Below, in pieces: positions 1-14,000 of a stretch of DNA of 64,000 bases. How positions within the stretch are numbered: position 1 is the first letter of the stretch; each line of letters begins with the position of its first letter. The notes beneath the pieces were generated by a model. The model saw nothing but the letters and a program-made list of their open reading frames with translations, made no database searches and was not told the DNA's origin. A program made the position numbers and the translations under genes. The DNA is from Panonychus citri (taxonomy: Eukaryota > Arthropoda > Arachnida > Trombidiformes > Tetranychidae). The stretch is from assembly GCF_014898815.1 (NCBI RefSeq), contig NW_026515507.1, positions 372,001 through 436,000 on the forward strand, written 5' to 3'.

Positions 1-856
1 CCTAATCTATCAACAATTGTTGTAACAATCAGCGTAACGATTTACATTTAACTACAAACTTAATTGTATTATTATATCAATTGGTTAATCCAATTGGTCA
101 AGAATACGATTTAATCTATTCCTTAATTTTATCCTCGTAATCGTGATTAACTTGTATCATTTGTTGTTGATATTAATACAACTAACAATCAGTGAGAAAC
201 AATTTACAAATTATTAACTTAAGAAAATTAATTCTCACAATTTTGTATAATATTAACCTCTATGGAAAAAAAGCCTTAATTGTTAATGATTAAGTTTCTA
301 TTAACATGTAAAATTAGGTAATCACGATTTTAACACAAATTGTACTTTTAGTTAATTGTCGTAATTGTTTAATTTAATTTACTATCAATCTAATTTGTAC
401 CTTCTTATAATGTTCACCATTGTTATTAATTGTTTTCAATTATTCTTGCATGTTAATCATATAGTTTTTCAACCAAGTGGAAAGATAATTACATAGATTA
501 TCATGTTACTAATCAACAATTAAATTAATTAACAATATAATCCATTGAAATTAACTGTTTCTTTTTCATGATAAAAATATTTAATTGTTAACTGTAAACA
601 AGAATCTGTCAAGGTTTGATGATTTAAGATTGTTAATCTAATGATTAATATGAAAATTACCAACCATGAGATTGATTAACAATTGAATGTTGTTGCTGGA
701 TTAGTGAAAGTTTTTTAATCTCTCGGATTAAAAGTATTTCCAAAATATTGAGTAACTTTCAGGTTGATTTTACCTTCTTTCTTGGATTAGTGGACACTGG
801 ATTGTTTCAATTATGATTAACTGATTAACTAATCATCTTTATCTTCTTATCAACAG
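1..856 (+). other. 3' part of an intron of the DOMON gene
   Basis: AT-rich non-coding sequence ending in an AG acceptor at 855-856, just before the first visible exon. I see no ORF or structured element here. The first visible exon begins two bases into a codon, so at least one upstream coding exon lies left of the window. Confidence 0.6.
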
Positions 857-1966
857 GTACTGAAACAACGGCTTTACCCGCTGGTGTACAATTTAATGTT
901 ACTTGGCATTTAGCTTATCCTCATCGGGTAAGTAATTTATTAATTGTTATCCAAAGGTTAACTTATATCAAGTAATCACAATTAAATCTCGTATCATCAT
1001 AACCAATTGTAAAGGGAAAAAAAAGATTATAATCTGCAATTGATTGTCGATTCTAATTAACTTTGATCAATTGATAATCTGATACTTTTAAATCATCAGA
1101 AACTTTAATCAATGTTTTTAATTGTTACCAAACAGAAGTTATTAATTAATATTTTATGGTTCTATCTATTAATTGTTTAACGTTGCAATTTACAAAACAA
1201 TTGGCTAGTCAATTGATTACCTGTGTCCTTGACCTTTTAATTACAAGTTATGCAAGAATCAAGAAATAAAAAGTTCCAATTGAGTATCAAGATGTACATG
1301 TATATGAATATCTGATTACATCCAATAGTGATTATTATAAATGTCTTAATGAAGGATAATATGAAGATAAAGATGATGATGATGGTTATTTACTCTCGTT
1401 TTCCTTAGAACTAGGATTATATTAAATTGAATTAAAGCTCTCACCTGAAAGGTAAATGTGATCACGATCAAAATTATCGATGTAATAATAATATGAGACT
1501 GATAGTATATTAGGTCAGGTAAGCATTTAGAAAATAAAAGTTATCTTGTTGCTTCATCTGTGAACAGGTAACTTTTTTTTACAAGGTCAAGAGACACAGG
1601 TAAGTTTGAATTAGAAGAAGAAGAAGATAAGTTGATGGAGATGATGGAGCAAAAATTTCAGGTAAAGAAGAAAGAAAGAGAAGCCATTTTTTCTTCTTCT
1701 TATTTTCACGGTTGGTAATTAGAATCGTCGAAGGAAGAAACTTGTTCGCATTCAGGTAGAGATGATGAAGATGATACCTTTCTTTTTCTTTTTCTTCTTC
1801 TTCTTCTTCTTCTTTGTCTTTTTCTTACTTTATCTTCTTTTCTCTTTCTTTTCTTGCCCAACCTTCTATCTTCTTCTTCTCTCTCTCTCTCTGGTATTTT
1901 CTTTTTCTTCCTCCGAACCTTAACATTGCCTTTCCTAACGCTAATCCGGTTTGCCTGCAGGGCTAA

Positions 1967-2018
<52 letters not shown>

Positions 2019-5000
2019 ACTTTCTCTCTGTCTTGTCTCTCTGAATTGAAGCTTGAAAAAAAATCTATTCTGGTTTCTTTTCATGTTGTGGACTTTACCT
2101 GTTGGTTGATTTTTATTGTTCACTAGTTTCTGGTTTTTATCCCATTAGACTGACCATAAACTGAATCAATTGCCGCTATTATAACAATCAATTGATCATT
2201 TAATTTTATATCAGCTTTTAACTAACATCCAATACCTTGAGACTTTGATCAACAAAAACAACAACAAATCCACATGAAACATTAGTATAAACAATGAGAC
2301 TAAAATTATCTATTTAGTTAATTGTTGTTACTTTTTTAAAACAAACTTTTTTACTTAATTATAAATGTCCAAAGTTAATTAATATAATGTATTTCACTAG
2401 TTCTTAGGATTTAGATTTTCATTACAATTGAATTGAATTGCGTTTCCAAATAGTCTTATAAATTGTCAACAATTAGCTATTTGTTCAGTTGTTTATTGTC
2501 ATCGATATTATTATATTTTCCATATTGTTGATTAAATGAATCACCATCTGAATCAATTCAATAGTTTTCCATGTTGATTTAGTTACCATTGAAACTCCAT
2601 TGATTGTAGCAATTAACTTCTCACTTTTTCTCTGCTTAATTGTATAAAATTTTAACTCGTTTTTCACCATTAAACTAATCATTTGTACTAATCCATTGAA
2701 ATGTCATAACTGACCAATCTAATCAATCACTTATCTTAATGAATTTTCATTTATTTCTTAATAATCAATGGATAACCAAATCAATTGACCTGAATTTTAA
2801 TTACTATAAATTGTAATTAAAATTAATTTAACCCACAATCTATGCTATTGATTTGATTTCCGTGAGTGTCATTAAATCAGTTAATCAATGTCCCTTAGAT
2901 TAATGATTAAAAACTTGTTGACATGGTTAATTGTCAATCAAAGGATAACCAATTAAATTAAATCTGTTATAAGTTTGATTGCAATTAATCAGCAATCAAT
3001 CAAATTTAATTTAAATTGTTAGACAGATCGAAAGACAAAATAAACTAATTTTGGGTTACAATTAATTTCTCAGATACAAATAATCAACTCTTAATGACAA
3101 TTAGGAAACTTGATTGTGATTAAGAAATTGAAAAATTTTTTCATTCTTAATCATGATTTAAATTTCTCAAGGATTAAGTCAATCAAATTGATTCCGTTAA
3201 TCATTACCCCACCCAAAATCCTAATTCATGGTCAATTTGTAGTAAATTTAAATCTAATTGAATCAATTAACAATCCCAAATTGTAGTAATTTAGCAATCA
3301 ATCCATATATATATTAATCATGAATTAATAATCTTAATCCAAAGGACATTGGATTCTGGTTAATTGTTACAAAGTAAAACATAAATTTGATATTCAGTAA
3401 ACAATTTAAATCTCTTATTTTAATAACAACAATTAAACCTTGGAAACAGCATCAACCTCAATCTTTAAACGTTAAACCATAAATCATAGTCACAATTAAA
3501 TTAATTATTCAAAATTTTACAATTCTCATATCATATTATTTTATTAAATCAGTTTGAATTGTTAATATCTTTAAATTGTGAAATGAGTTAATCATGAAAT
3601 AAAATTTAACTCTAATTTTCACAATGATTAACAATGTAACCATTTTCTTTTTTAATTAGTTGATAGGAATACTCATTAATTTACATTCTAATTATAAATC
3701 AACTTTTACAATTGACTTTTCAACTATTATCATTTAGTTAATTCAGTTTCTTCTCACGATTAGATTTAATTTGCTATATCAATGGAAGATTAAATTTTAA
3801 ATCATCATATACTCAATCTAATCTTTGATTATCATGATATTAATTAGAATGGAAGAGTAAGATTGATCATCTATAATTTAATAACTATCATCATCTAAAT
3901 TGTTAGGATAATGTTAATCACACTACAATCAAATGTAAATCACACTTTAAACTTAATTAATCTAATCTGGATTAAAGTTTTTAATACTTTGGTTTGGTCA
4001 ACTTGAAACTAATCTTTACAAAATATGATGACGATGATTATATTACTTGATTATCAACAATCAAAGTTACAATTAACATGGTAATTAATATTTTCTTTTC
4101 TTTTCAATTAATTCCAGGGTGGATTTCGATTAGAGTTATTGGATCCCAATGAGAGACTATTATTAAATTTAACTCAATCAAATTTAACAGATTATTGGAT
4201 TAAAGATGGAGACGTAACGTAAGTTACAATTAAAAATTTCTTTCCAATTCTTATGATAATCAATCAAGGTAACAATCAACAGTATTAATTGCTATTCACA
4301 CTTGCTCATTGTCCAATTTTCTAAACCATTTATGACAATTTACTGTCAACAATTAAGATTATTCTCAATCAATTGATTGTCTGTGAACCATTTTCCCAAT
4401 GATATTGGTAATTAATTATGATAGAAACAATTTCCTGACGATAAACACAACACCCTGTTTAACACTCAATCAGAACCCATCCTATAGTTTCTTACATTTG
4501 ATTAATACACTTTAATTATCTTGATTAAGATCAATTTTAATTTAATCAAAATTAACAGTTAACAGCAGTCTATCCCAATACGTTTAATTGTTGAAATGAT
4601 TTTATTAATTGTTACCTTTGGTTTTCAATGTTAAATCAACCTATGAGTCCTGAGCAACTCAGCCTGGTACCATAACCAAACATATAAACAATAAAAAAGA
4701 AACCACCAATACATTTAATCACTATTAATAATAAACAATCAGTTAATTAGTTTACTACAGACAGAATAGTTAATCATTAAATGGTTCAATTTTTCCTCCA
4801 ATTTCAAGTTCAACAATTAACACAATCAACGTAATAATATTAATTGTTGGGTGTCTCAAGGTGGGATCAACTTTTGTTGTTGTTTTGAGTGACCATTGAT
4901 TATTTTTGCTGTTTCTTTTGTTAATTGTAATTAACAATTTAATCACTGATTAATTATGGGCTGAGTCATTTTTCATCAGTCTATTAATATGCTGAGATTA

Positions 5001-8000
5001 CAATTTAGCTAATTGCTTGAAGCTAAATTGTGTTGTTATTCAGTGATAAATCTAATCCATTGATAATCAATTATTTTATGGACTTAAAGTTTTAATATTT
5101 GATTAGAAATGTTGATTAACTAATTAACTAAATCAAGGTTATCAGAGACACTAAAAAATAGTTAGTTAGTTTAATAAATTAAAGTGATTATCTTAACAGA
5201 TTACTAATAATACCCACAATTAGTATTGATTATCAGAACCAAATTAAGCTTGAAATCGATTAAATTAATTGGGAATTGGGAATGATTCTCATTGTTATCT
5301 TAATTGTTTTCCCGTTATTTTAACCAAATAAAAATTAAATCAACCTGATCGTTAGGAAAGAGAGAAACTTATATATAATATAATCGTTAATTGTTAATCA
5401 TCATCACCATCATTAATATTATTACCAAATTGCATTGAACTTGAACGCTATCGCTAAATTGTTAACAATCAATATAACCAATGATATAACAATCAACTTT
5501 TCCTGTTTAAATGTTGGATCATTATTTTTACAGATAAACAGTTAACTTAATAACAATTTATGATATCTAATGGCTAGAATTGAACTTTCAAAGGAGAAAG
5601 AGATTAAATTGATTTTGTTCAACAATCAAGGTTACAATTTATCGGGTGAAACTTGATTGTTTGTATTAGTAACATTTTGTTACGTGCCGATAAGCTGATC
5701 AAATTGAATATCATTGTTATATTATTACTTGTTTGATTACTTTAGATATGATAGCTTTTCATTATTGATTGAATATCTTAATCAAGGATTTTCACTAATT
5801 TAGTAAATGAAAAATGAACGATAATCAATCAAAAAGTGTTGCTATTAAATTTGAATTTCCATGAAAAATTTCAAACTCATGTAAATGAAATTTTCGGGTG
5901 TATTTTGAGATAGGAACCCAAATTGCCAGTTATTTGTTGATAATGAGATTGTTTTTTCTTTTGCTGTTTATTTTATATGCAAGGAGGAGTTTCAATGTTA
6001 TTAAATAAGTATCTTGATGATGATGAGCATCATCATCATCTTAAGGATAATTATCGTTATCATTATCGGTTGAAATTAAAAGTTCGCCGGCCTCTTATAA
6101 GAAATTTTTGATAGAACATTAATTTGATATAAAGAAAATGATTATCAACAAAGTAAGAGAGTCCAATGCTCCTTGTAAACGATGATATTAATTGATTAAT
6201 TTGGTTATAATTTGTTATCATCAGAGTTTCATAAATAAACCAAGATCCAAATTCTTGCTACCATTTCCTGTTTCAAGGGTTGAAGATGATAATTATAATG
6301 ATGATGATGATGATTCTCATCATGAATTAGATGCTGCTGTGAGGCGATAGAATGATAAATTCAACAAATTAAACTGAATCAACTTTCCCTTTAATCATAA
6401 TTGTGACTATTATTAAACCTCACATGAACATGGATTCCTTGTTTTTTTTTTGGATTCAACTTCTTCACCATGAACATGTAATTTCACCAAGATTTTTGTA
6501 TTAATTGCATCTCCCGCCTTTCCCTTGAGCTTTATCGGACTCGCCATTATCATTATCCTCTCTCACTTTACCTGTTTTATCATTTACAATTCACTTGATG
6601 ATTTCATCGGAATACCTGAGTATGGAAATGATCATGTTTATGTAGTAAATATTAATGATTTTCCCCCCAATCGGTTGAATGAAGTATTGATAATGATTAT
6701 GAACTTTTAATTATCTACCATAGTCTGATAATTAATTAACTAAACTATCAATTGCTGACATTACAGTTACACTTGATACAAATAGTATTGATAATGGTTA
6801 TTGATCAATTATCTGTTGCAACCAATACATCAACAATTATCAGATTTGATGATCATCTCAATTTAATTTCATTCATATTCCCAATACCCTTGGATAATTT
6901 AACGATAGTGATAATCTACTGATCAATTTGAATTGTTATCAACTATAATCAATCAAAAATTAAATGTAAATTTTGTTAATCATTTAATTATATAGTTAAA
7001 TTTCAACGTTGATTTCAAATCTTGGGGAAAATTTTTTTCCACTTCCTTATTATTGATTACAGTTTATTATTGATAATCAGGTAATTATTATTAATAGTAA
7101 TATTTACCCAGGGAATTGTTAATTGTCTGTTATCCTTGAAAAAAAAGGCAAAGTTTATTTGTTGATTTAATTATTGCAAAGTAATTTAATTGTCATGATT
7201 ATGATCAAGCTGATAGGTTGTAACTAAGCTTAATAAAAATCAGATTGTTATGTTGATTTATTTGTAGTTTTTTTGTCTGAATTCTGATTCAATGGAAAAA
7301 TTTTCTCAGCAAATTCATTGATATTATTGAGTAAAAAAAATCTGAGATTCTGATCTGTTTTTTCAGGGTAAAAATTTTTACTTCTTATTAGGTTATATCA
7401 GTTTTGTCTCTTCCTTGAGTAACTTTATTCACTAATCATTGACAAACATAACAAATATTTGGGTGGCTTGGTTCACATGTTAACATGATGTTGATTGTTG
7501 TCCCAACAACCTGCTCATCCCATTATCATTTAGCAGGTCATCCAGATGATGAAGATGAAGATGAAGATGATAATGATGATGATGATACTTCAACTCCCCG
7601 TTGGGTGTAACTTTCCCTTTCACTTTTTCATTGATGAAAAAAAAAACTACAACAATCAACAATGAGTAAACTCCTACACATTAAGAAACATTTTCATGTA
7701 AAAATTTACTCTTATTTTCCATCCTTATCAATATACTTGATTCATCATCATCTTCCATGAAGTATTCTGATTAATCTTCATGTCATCATGTAGTCACCAA
7801 TTAAATCTTAAATTAACACCATCTCGTCATCAGATATAATATTAAACAAAAAGCTCATCAACATTGTCAACATTTGTTTGATGTTATCGTTATCATCAAC
7901 TATTAATACCTAAATAAGCTCACATCATCTTGAATAATCAAAGGGATGAGCAACAATTTAGATTAACCATTTCCGGATTAGTTTAAATGTTTAAAAGTGT

Positions 8001-11000
8001 CAATTTTTCATTTCTGTATCAAGATCAATTTGTTGTTGTTTTTTTCCTCTTAATTATGATGTAGGCAGAGTGTTAATTGTTCCTTAATCGCCTTCTCATA
8101 CTCAGTCTTACAATTGAAAATCAAATGGTCTTGCCAAATATGCTTATTAATCAAGATAATTAGATTAAATTGTAACGGTTCCAATCAACCAAATCAATGG
8201 GCTCACCTTTTTAAATGAAAATCATTGTAACCTAATCAATATTAATACTTGTTTTGTTTTCCTTTCGTATGTTAATACAGTTACAAATTGTTAAATGGAC
8301 GGAAAAATTGATCATGATTATCATCTTTTGATTAATAGGATAAAGATGATGCTGATTAAGTTAATTGTTATCAAATAGGCCTTACCAATTGCAATTTCAT
8401 TTCCGTGTAATTGCAACTTATTTAATCACTTTCAACCTCAGGATATCCTGCAGAGTCTTAACCTTACCTTTTACCATTACAATCGTGATTAAGTTAACTA
8501 ACTGATCAAAATTTATCCCAATTCTAAATAATAACAATTGATTGTTACAATCATTTACTATCCATTTATAATCCCATCCCTTAAATTGTTGATATACTTA
8601 AATGAATTAATTAATCTCTTTCTCTCTCTCTCTCTAAAAAGTAAAATATTTAACTGGATTAAGGTCTTAGGTTAAGTTACCTTGAAAATTGTTTCTTCTG
8701 GTCAAACAATTAACCATTTTCCTTTAATCATATTTGCTAATTGTTTACGAAAATTGTACAATATTTAATAATGGAAGGTCAATCATCTAAGAGAAATTTA
8801 TTAACTTTAATCACTTCCACTTGTTAAATGATCAATTTAATTCTCTCGTAGATTTTATTTAATTTACTTTATGATGGATTTACAATTTGGATTATTATTA
8901 TTATCCTAATACCCTCATAGTTATATTGTATTTTCAACAATGATTAAAATTGAGTTTATTGATTGTTGTTTGTTACCAATCAATTGTTGTTTTGTTTGGT
9001 TAGAGTGTTAAGAATACTAAAAAGATGGATAAGATTAACAGAAATTGATTGGATCCAATTGTATTAATCATCATCAGTAAATGACATTGACCTTACATGA
9101 AGTAGATTTAACTTGATTGTTTTCAAAGGAACAGGAAATGAGGTTAAGTATTGAATTGAAAGTGAAAAATATTCAACCAAATGAATACGATGAAAATATT
9201 ATCATTGGTGATTGTTTATCAATTGAAACGTTTCTTAATCACGTTGATGGAGATAATCACTTTCAACTAATCTATACTGATACAATGTTTGATGAACATG
9301 ATGATGAACATGATGATGAACATGTTGAATGGTTACAATTGATTAACGTTCCAGGTTTAATTGTCATAGAAAAGGACTGATGATAATCATGTTCTTGATG
9401 GTTCAATGAGTTTTACCTGAGTTTACCCAATGGTGAACAAGTAATCTGTCTTGTTTCAAGTCTTCTAATTAATAGAAAGGATATAATCAACTAGAAGGTT
9501 GAGAAAACCGACTCAGGAATGTTGATTCATCATTCTTCATGGTAGTTTCATCCCATGAAGAATATGATTGAAAAAATATCTTCCTTGTTTCTTGTTTTCT
9601 TTTTAACTTTCTCTTTACCTGAAAAGATTGACAAGTTATCATTTCCATCAAATTGTCATCTTGATCACCAAGAGTATTTATTAAGGTATCATCCTTATCC
9701 TCATCATCACAGTTTGACTTTTACCATGATTGACACTTTGGCTTGCTTAATTGTTAATTAAACACCACAAGGCAACTTTAATTATCACCAATTGAAACTT
9801 GAAATTTTCAAGTTCAGTATATTATCCAATCCATCATTTAATTTTCAAACTTTATTGTCTTTTTTTTCAAACAATTTAACTTGAAAAAAGTTGATTGTAA
9901 TCAACATGAGTGAGATTTTCACTCCTCCTTTTACAGAATCGTTGCCTCCATTGATTAGCTCATGATAATTTATAAATATACACAAGATTAAAGTTTAGCA
10001 TTTCAATTATCACATCATCATCTTCAATTTTTGATTAGCCGATTGCAATTAACTAATAACGATGATCACATTTAAACACCAAACCCAAATTTATGATTAA
10101 ATATTATAATGATAATCCATCCTTACCTCTGATAATGTTAATTGTTTACACACCTTTTCCAAAGGGATAAGCTTTTAATACATTTATGTTTACATAATCA
10201 AATCTATTCTGTTGATTTCTAAATGATTGATCAAGATGATCAACCAAGATCAATCTCAATACTATTCATAATCAACACGATGTAACACCAACTTAGTTTT
10301 AAATTGATTGTTGTCAAAATTAACTTGTCAAGTTGATAACTAAACATCACATTGGAATCAAGTTAATTGTGTTTACTTGTTATTTATCATTTATATTTAT
10401 GATTAATTTCAAATTTTATGGATTATTACAACATTACTACCTAATATTTTACGCGCTAATTAGACTTGATCATGTAATAATTACCATTTAAGGTTCACTA
10501 ATACTAACACAATGCTGATTTCACTTACATGTATCATGAGGAAAGAGTGAAAATGAAGATTTTGATGTTGAATTGAAATTAGGGTTTACAGTAATTAGTT
10601 AATTATTAGTGAGAAACAATTGTAATTGTTAGAATCATAGTTGATTAGATTCTGTCATCTGATTGTGAACCTTACCATCAGCACACTTAACTAATGTTTC
10701 GTTGCAACGATTGAACCGTTCAAATGGTATCGTCAACAATTAATATTTTACTTTTTTCTTACCTGACAACATTTGTTAATCAACAATTAGTTAATTGTCT
10801 TACTCTTTTTGTTGTTGTTGTTGTTTTTTCATCTTACTATTTACATTTACAATCGTTGCCATTTTTTTTGTTTAGTTTTTTGTTTATATTTCTAATAGTT
10901 GAATGAGTTTTGATTGTGTTTAGTTGATTTGATTGGGTGAAAATTTGATTAATCATTTAGTTGATTAACTGATTATTTTGAACTGACCGATGGATGATCA

Positions 11001-14000
11001 ATTTCATACTTATGGCCTTGATTTGATTGTAATTTCACCATGATAATTAAAACTAATTGGGTTGCACATTGAAAGTACAAAATGATCAATTTAAATTTTC
11101 ACTAATTTAATTGTTAACAAATTGTTATCCTCGCTTGTACCTTAACTATTATTAGATTGAACAATCAATATTACGCTCAAAATAGTTACTGATATCAGCA
11201 TCTGATTAAATATTATTAATATATCAATTTATCTATGCTAATTGTCCTCGGCACAATTTAAATTGTTACTGTTGTCAACCCAACAATTTGTAAAGGAAAA
11301 AAGTAAATTAGTTGATTTTAAATCGTGAACGTTGATTGTTGCGGATAATTATTTTAACTTTTTAGACGATTCTCTATTTAATATATTAGTATACGAAGTA
11401 AAGGGTGTCTGGAATAAGAGCACAAAAAGCTAAACACTGAATGAGAATAATTGGTTAGAGATAATGAAGAAAAAGATAAAAATGCGACAAAAACATTGCC
11501 ATCTATCGACAGAAAAATTTTAATTAAATTAAGTCAACAAAATGACCACCAGATTCCTCTCTACATAAATTAATTCTTTTTTCAAAGTTCATAATTACGT
11601 TAATTAGAGTCGAAGGTTGAATCAATTTAATCTCATCTTCAATGAATTTTTTAAGTTGGTTTTTTGTTTTTGGTACTTTCTGTTTGACTTTATCATCTAA
11701 ATACCCCCAAAGATAAAAATCTAAAGGATTGAGATCCTGAACATCATTTCCGCCTTCTGATGATTTTATTATTAGCTTTCAAAGATAGATCTATGTTGAA
11801 AGTCATGATAAACTTTTCAGTTCTGATAAAATATCGACCATATTTTGGTACTCATACTGATTGATATTATTTTCAATATGACCAATAATTAGTGTAAACA
11901 TGGATACTAAAGGATGATACAGCTCATTAAAAAGTTGTTTCTAATGTTTTGATCTGTTAGACAAATTTCGTCTAACAGATCTATTAATATCGATGAAATA
12001 TTAATCAAGTCTATTATTCTTTTGATGTAATTTCTGACTTGATGTTAAGGTTTATAATTCTTCTTAAATCACTAGATTTATTAATCAATCGTGCTATTTG
12101 TTTATGACAACGTATCATCATCTGATCATTTAACTGTTCTTTATGAGATTACTCTTACATTGATTAAGTTTAGATATGACAAGCATCAGAAACTTGCAAA
12201 CTGAATTTTTCATTAACTGAATTTATAACGATTGACCTGAGAGCTGATTTACGTGGACAAGAAAGTTCATGACGATAATACTGTTTAATAACAAAAATTT
12301 TAACCTCTTCAGAATACATGATAATCAAATTCAAGACAATAATCAAAAATAATCAAAGAAAAACAAAGAAAAAATCAAAACAAAAATCAAAACAAATCAA
12401 AATCAGATGATTTAATTGTTAAGATGTAAATCTTGGTCTAATTTAATTTAATGTCCATCAATAGATGCAATGTTTTGATTTTATCATCTCAATTATTCTC
12501 ATTCATTATGCTCATTCCAGACACCCTTTACATTGTAATTGTAACCAAATTGTAATCTATTTTGTAACAATCTAATTTGAATGATTTCTCTATTAGTTAG
12601 AATGTAAAAATAAATATATTGATTGTAATATGATCGCTAAATTGATTACAATTGATTTAGATAATCTCTCTTCCAATCAATGATTTCTATCATCAGATTA
12701 GTGATGCATTTAACTTGATTGTGGCTGTTGATGATTAGGATCATAATCATAATCATCATCATCATCATCATTATCATCACTTTCGTGAGGTTTGTAATAG
12801 GTTTTCATGCTAAGCATCATCATCTTAACCATCTTCATGTCAATTAAATCAACAATCAATGGTCAATCATTTACAATTAGAAAATGATAATCTCTCATAT
12901 TATTAACTGTATTGATCTTAACTCTCCTCATCATTAACGATGATTACTTGATCATCTTTACAGTTAAATTGTCTTCTAATTATTTGGTGTGTATATAATC
13001 ATCTTGTTAATTAATTTCCAAGTCTTAAATCAAATGATAATTTATTATTAATTTGCCAACTCTAACCTAACCATTAACAAGAATCACATTTACAAATCAG
13101 TTAATAGGGAAAGTGATCAATTGATTGAATTAAATGTTTTTTGTTTGATTTTTACCCTTTCATTGATTTGGTTCAACAATCAATTGTAAACTCAATCTTA
13201 ACTGTTCATTGTTATTGATTGTGAAAATTGATCAACAATCAACATGTCCAATAGATGATGATGGTTCATGATCAGGTTGATTCTAATTAAAATGATTGAT
13301 ATTAAACGTAAACAATCAACAAATTGTTACCTCAATTAAATATTAGTTAGTTTTTCTGAATACTTTCCATGTTTTTGTTTTGTAATAATTATGGTTTATC
13401 ATGATAATCAATTGATTGTTTGAACTTCCGTCATTGGTTAACTGTAATTGCTAATCTAATCTAATACAATCAATCATTTATCATCATCATCATTACCTTT
13501 AATTATCTTGTCAATTGGTCAACTCACATTTGAATTGACCCTTGTTTATATCAAGGTAATCAGTTGATTATTGTCTAATCACTTGTAGTTGATTAACAAG
13601 TATTCAAAATTAATTATCTCAATTGTTGATTTTGGTGACAAAATGATTCAATTAACTTTTTTTTCTGATTATGATCAACAATTTAACAGTAAATTTTGGT
13701 TCCTCTTTTACCTTGTGAAATAAAAAATGAAATATTTTCCTTAATCAACTTGATTAAAGTTAATTAATTAAGATCCGGAAGAAGGATGATTAAAATAGAC
13801 TAATCAATTAATACGGTTGACAAATTAATGTTCACAATTTAATTTAAATCATGATAATCTCACCAATTTAATTTACTATTAAAATTTATTAAAGTTAAAC
13901 AGAAGATTAAAAAAATTAACGATTCGATTGATCAACTTTTCTTCATCTTAATCACTAACTTTAATCAAAGTAATTATGTATTACTGAATTAGAAATAATC

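Larger units (their letters stand above)
11401..12528 (-). mobile_element. Degenerate Tc1/mariner-superfamily element
   Basis: The element is 1128 bp, bounded by inverted terminal repeats beginning AAGGGTGTCTGGAAT at both ends and flanked on each side by TA, the usual mariner target duplication. A subterminal block, AATGAGAATAATTG, also occurs in inverted orientation at both ends. The interior carries a broken transposase on the minus strand. It sits in the 18.2 kb intron of the DOMON gene. Full-length relatives are usually about 1.3 kb, so internal sequence has probably been lost. Confidence 0.88.

Noticed and set aside
6016..6038. GATGATGATG/CATCATCATC hairpin
   Set aside because: Expected from the abundant GAT/ATC simple repeats in this genome; similar arms occur at 14.9 kb.
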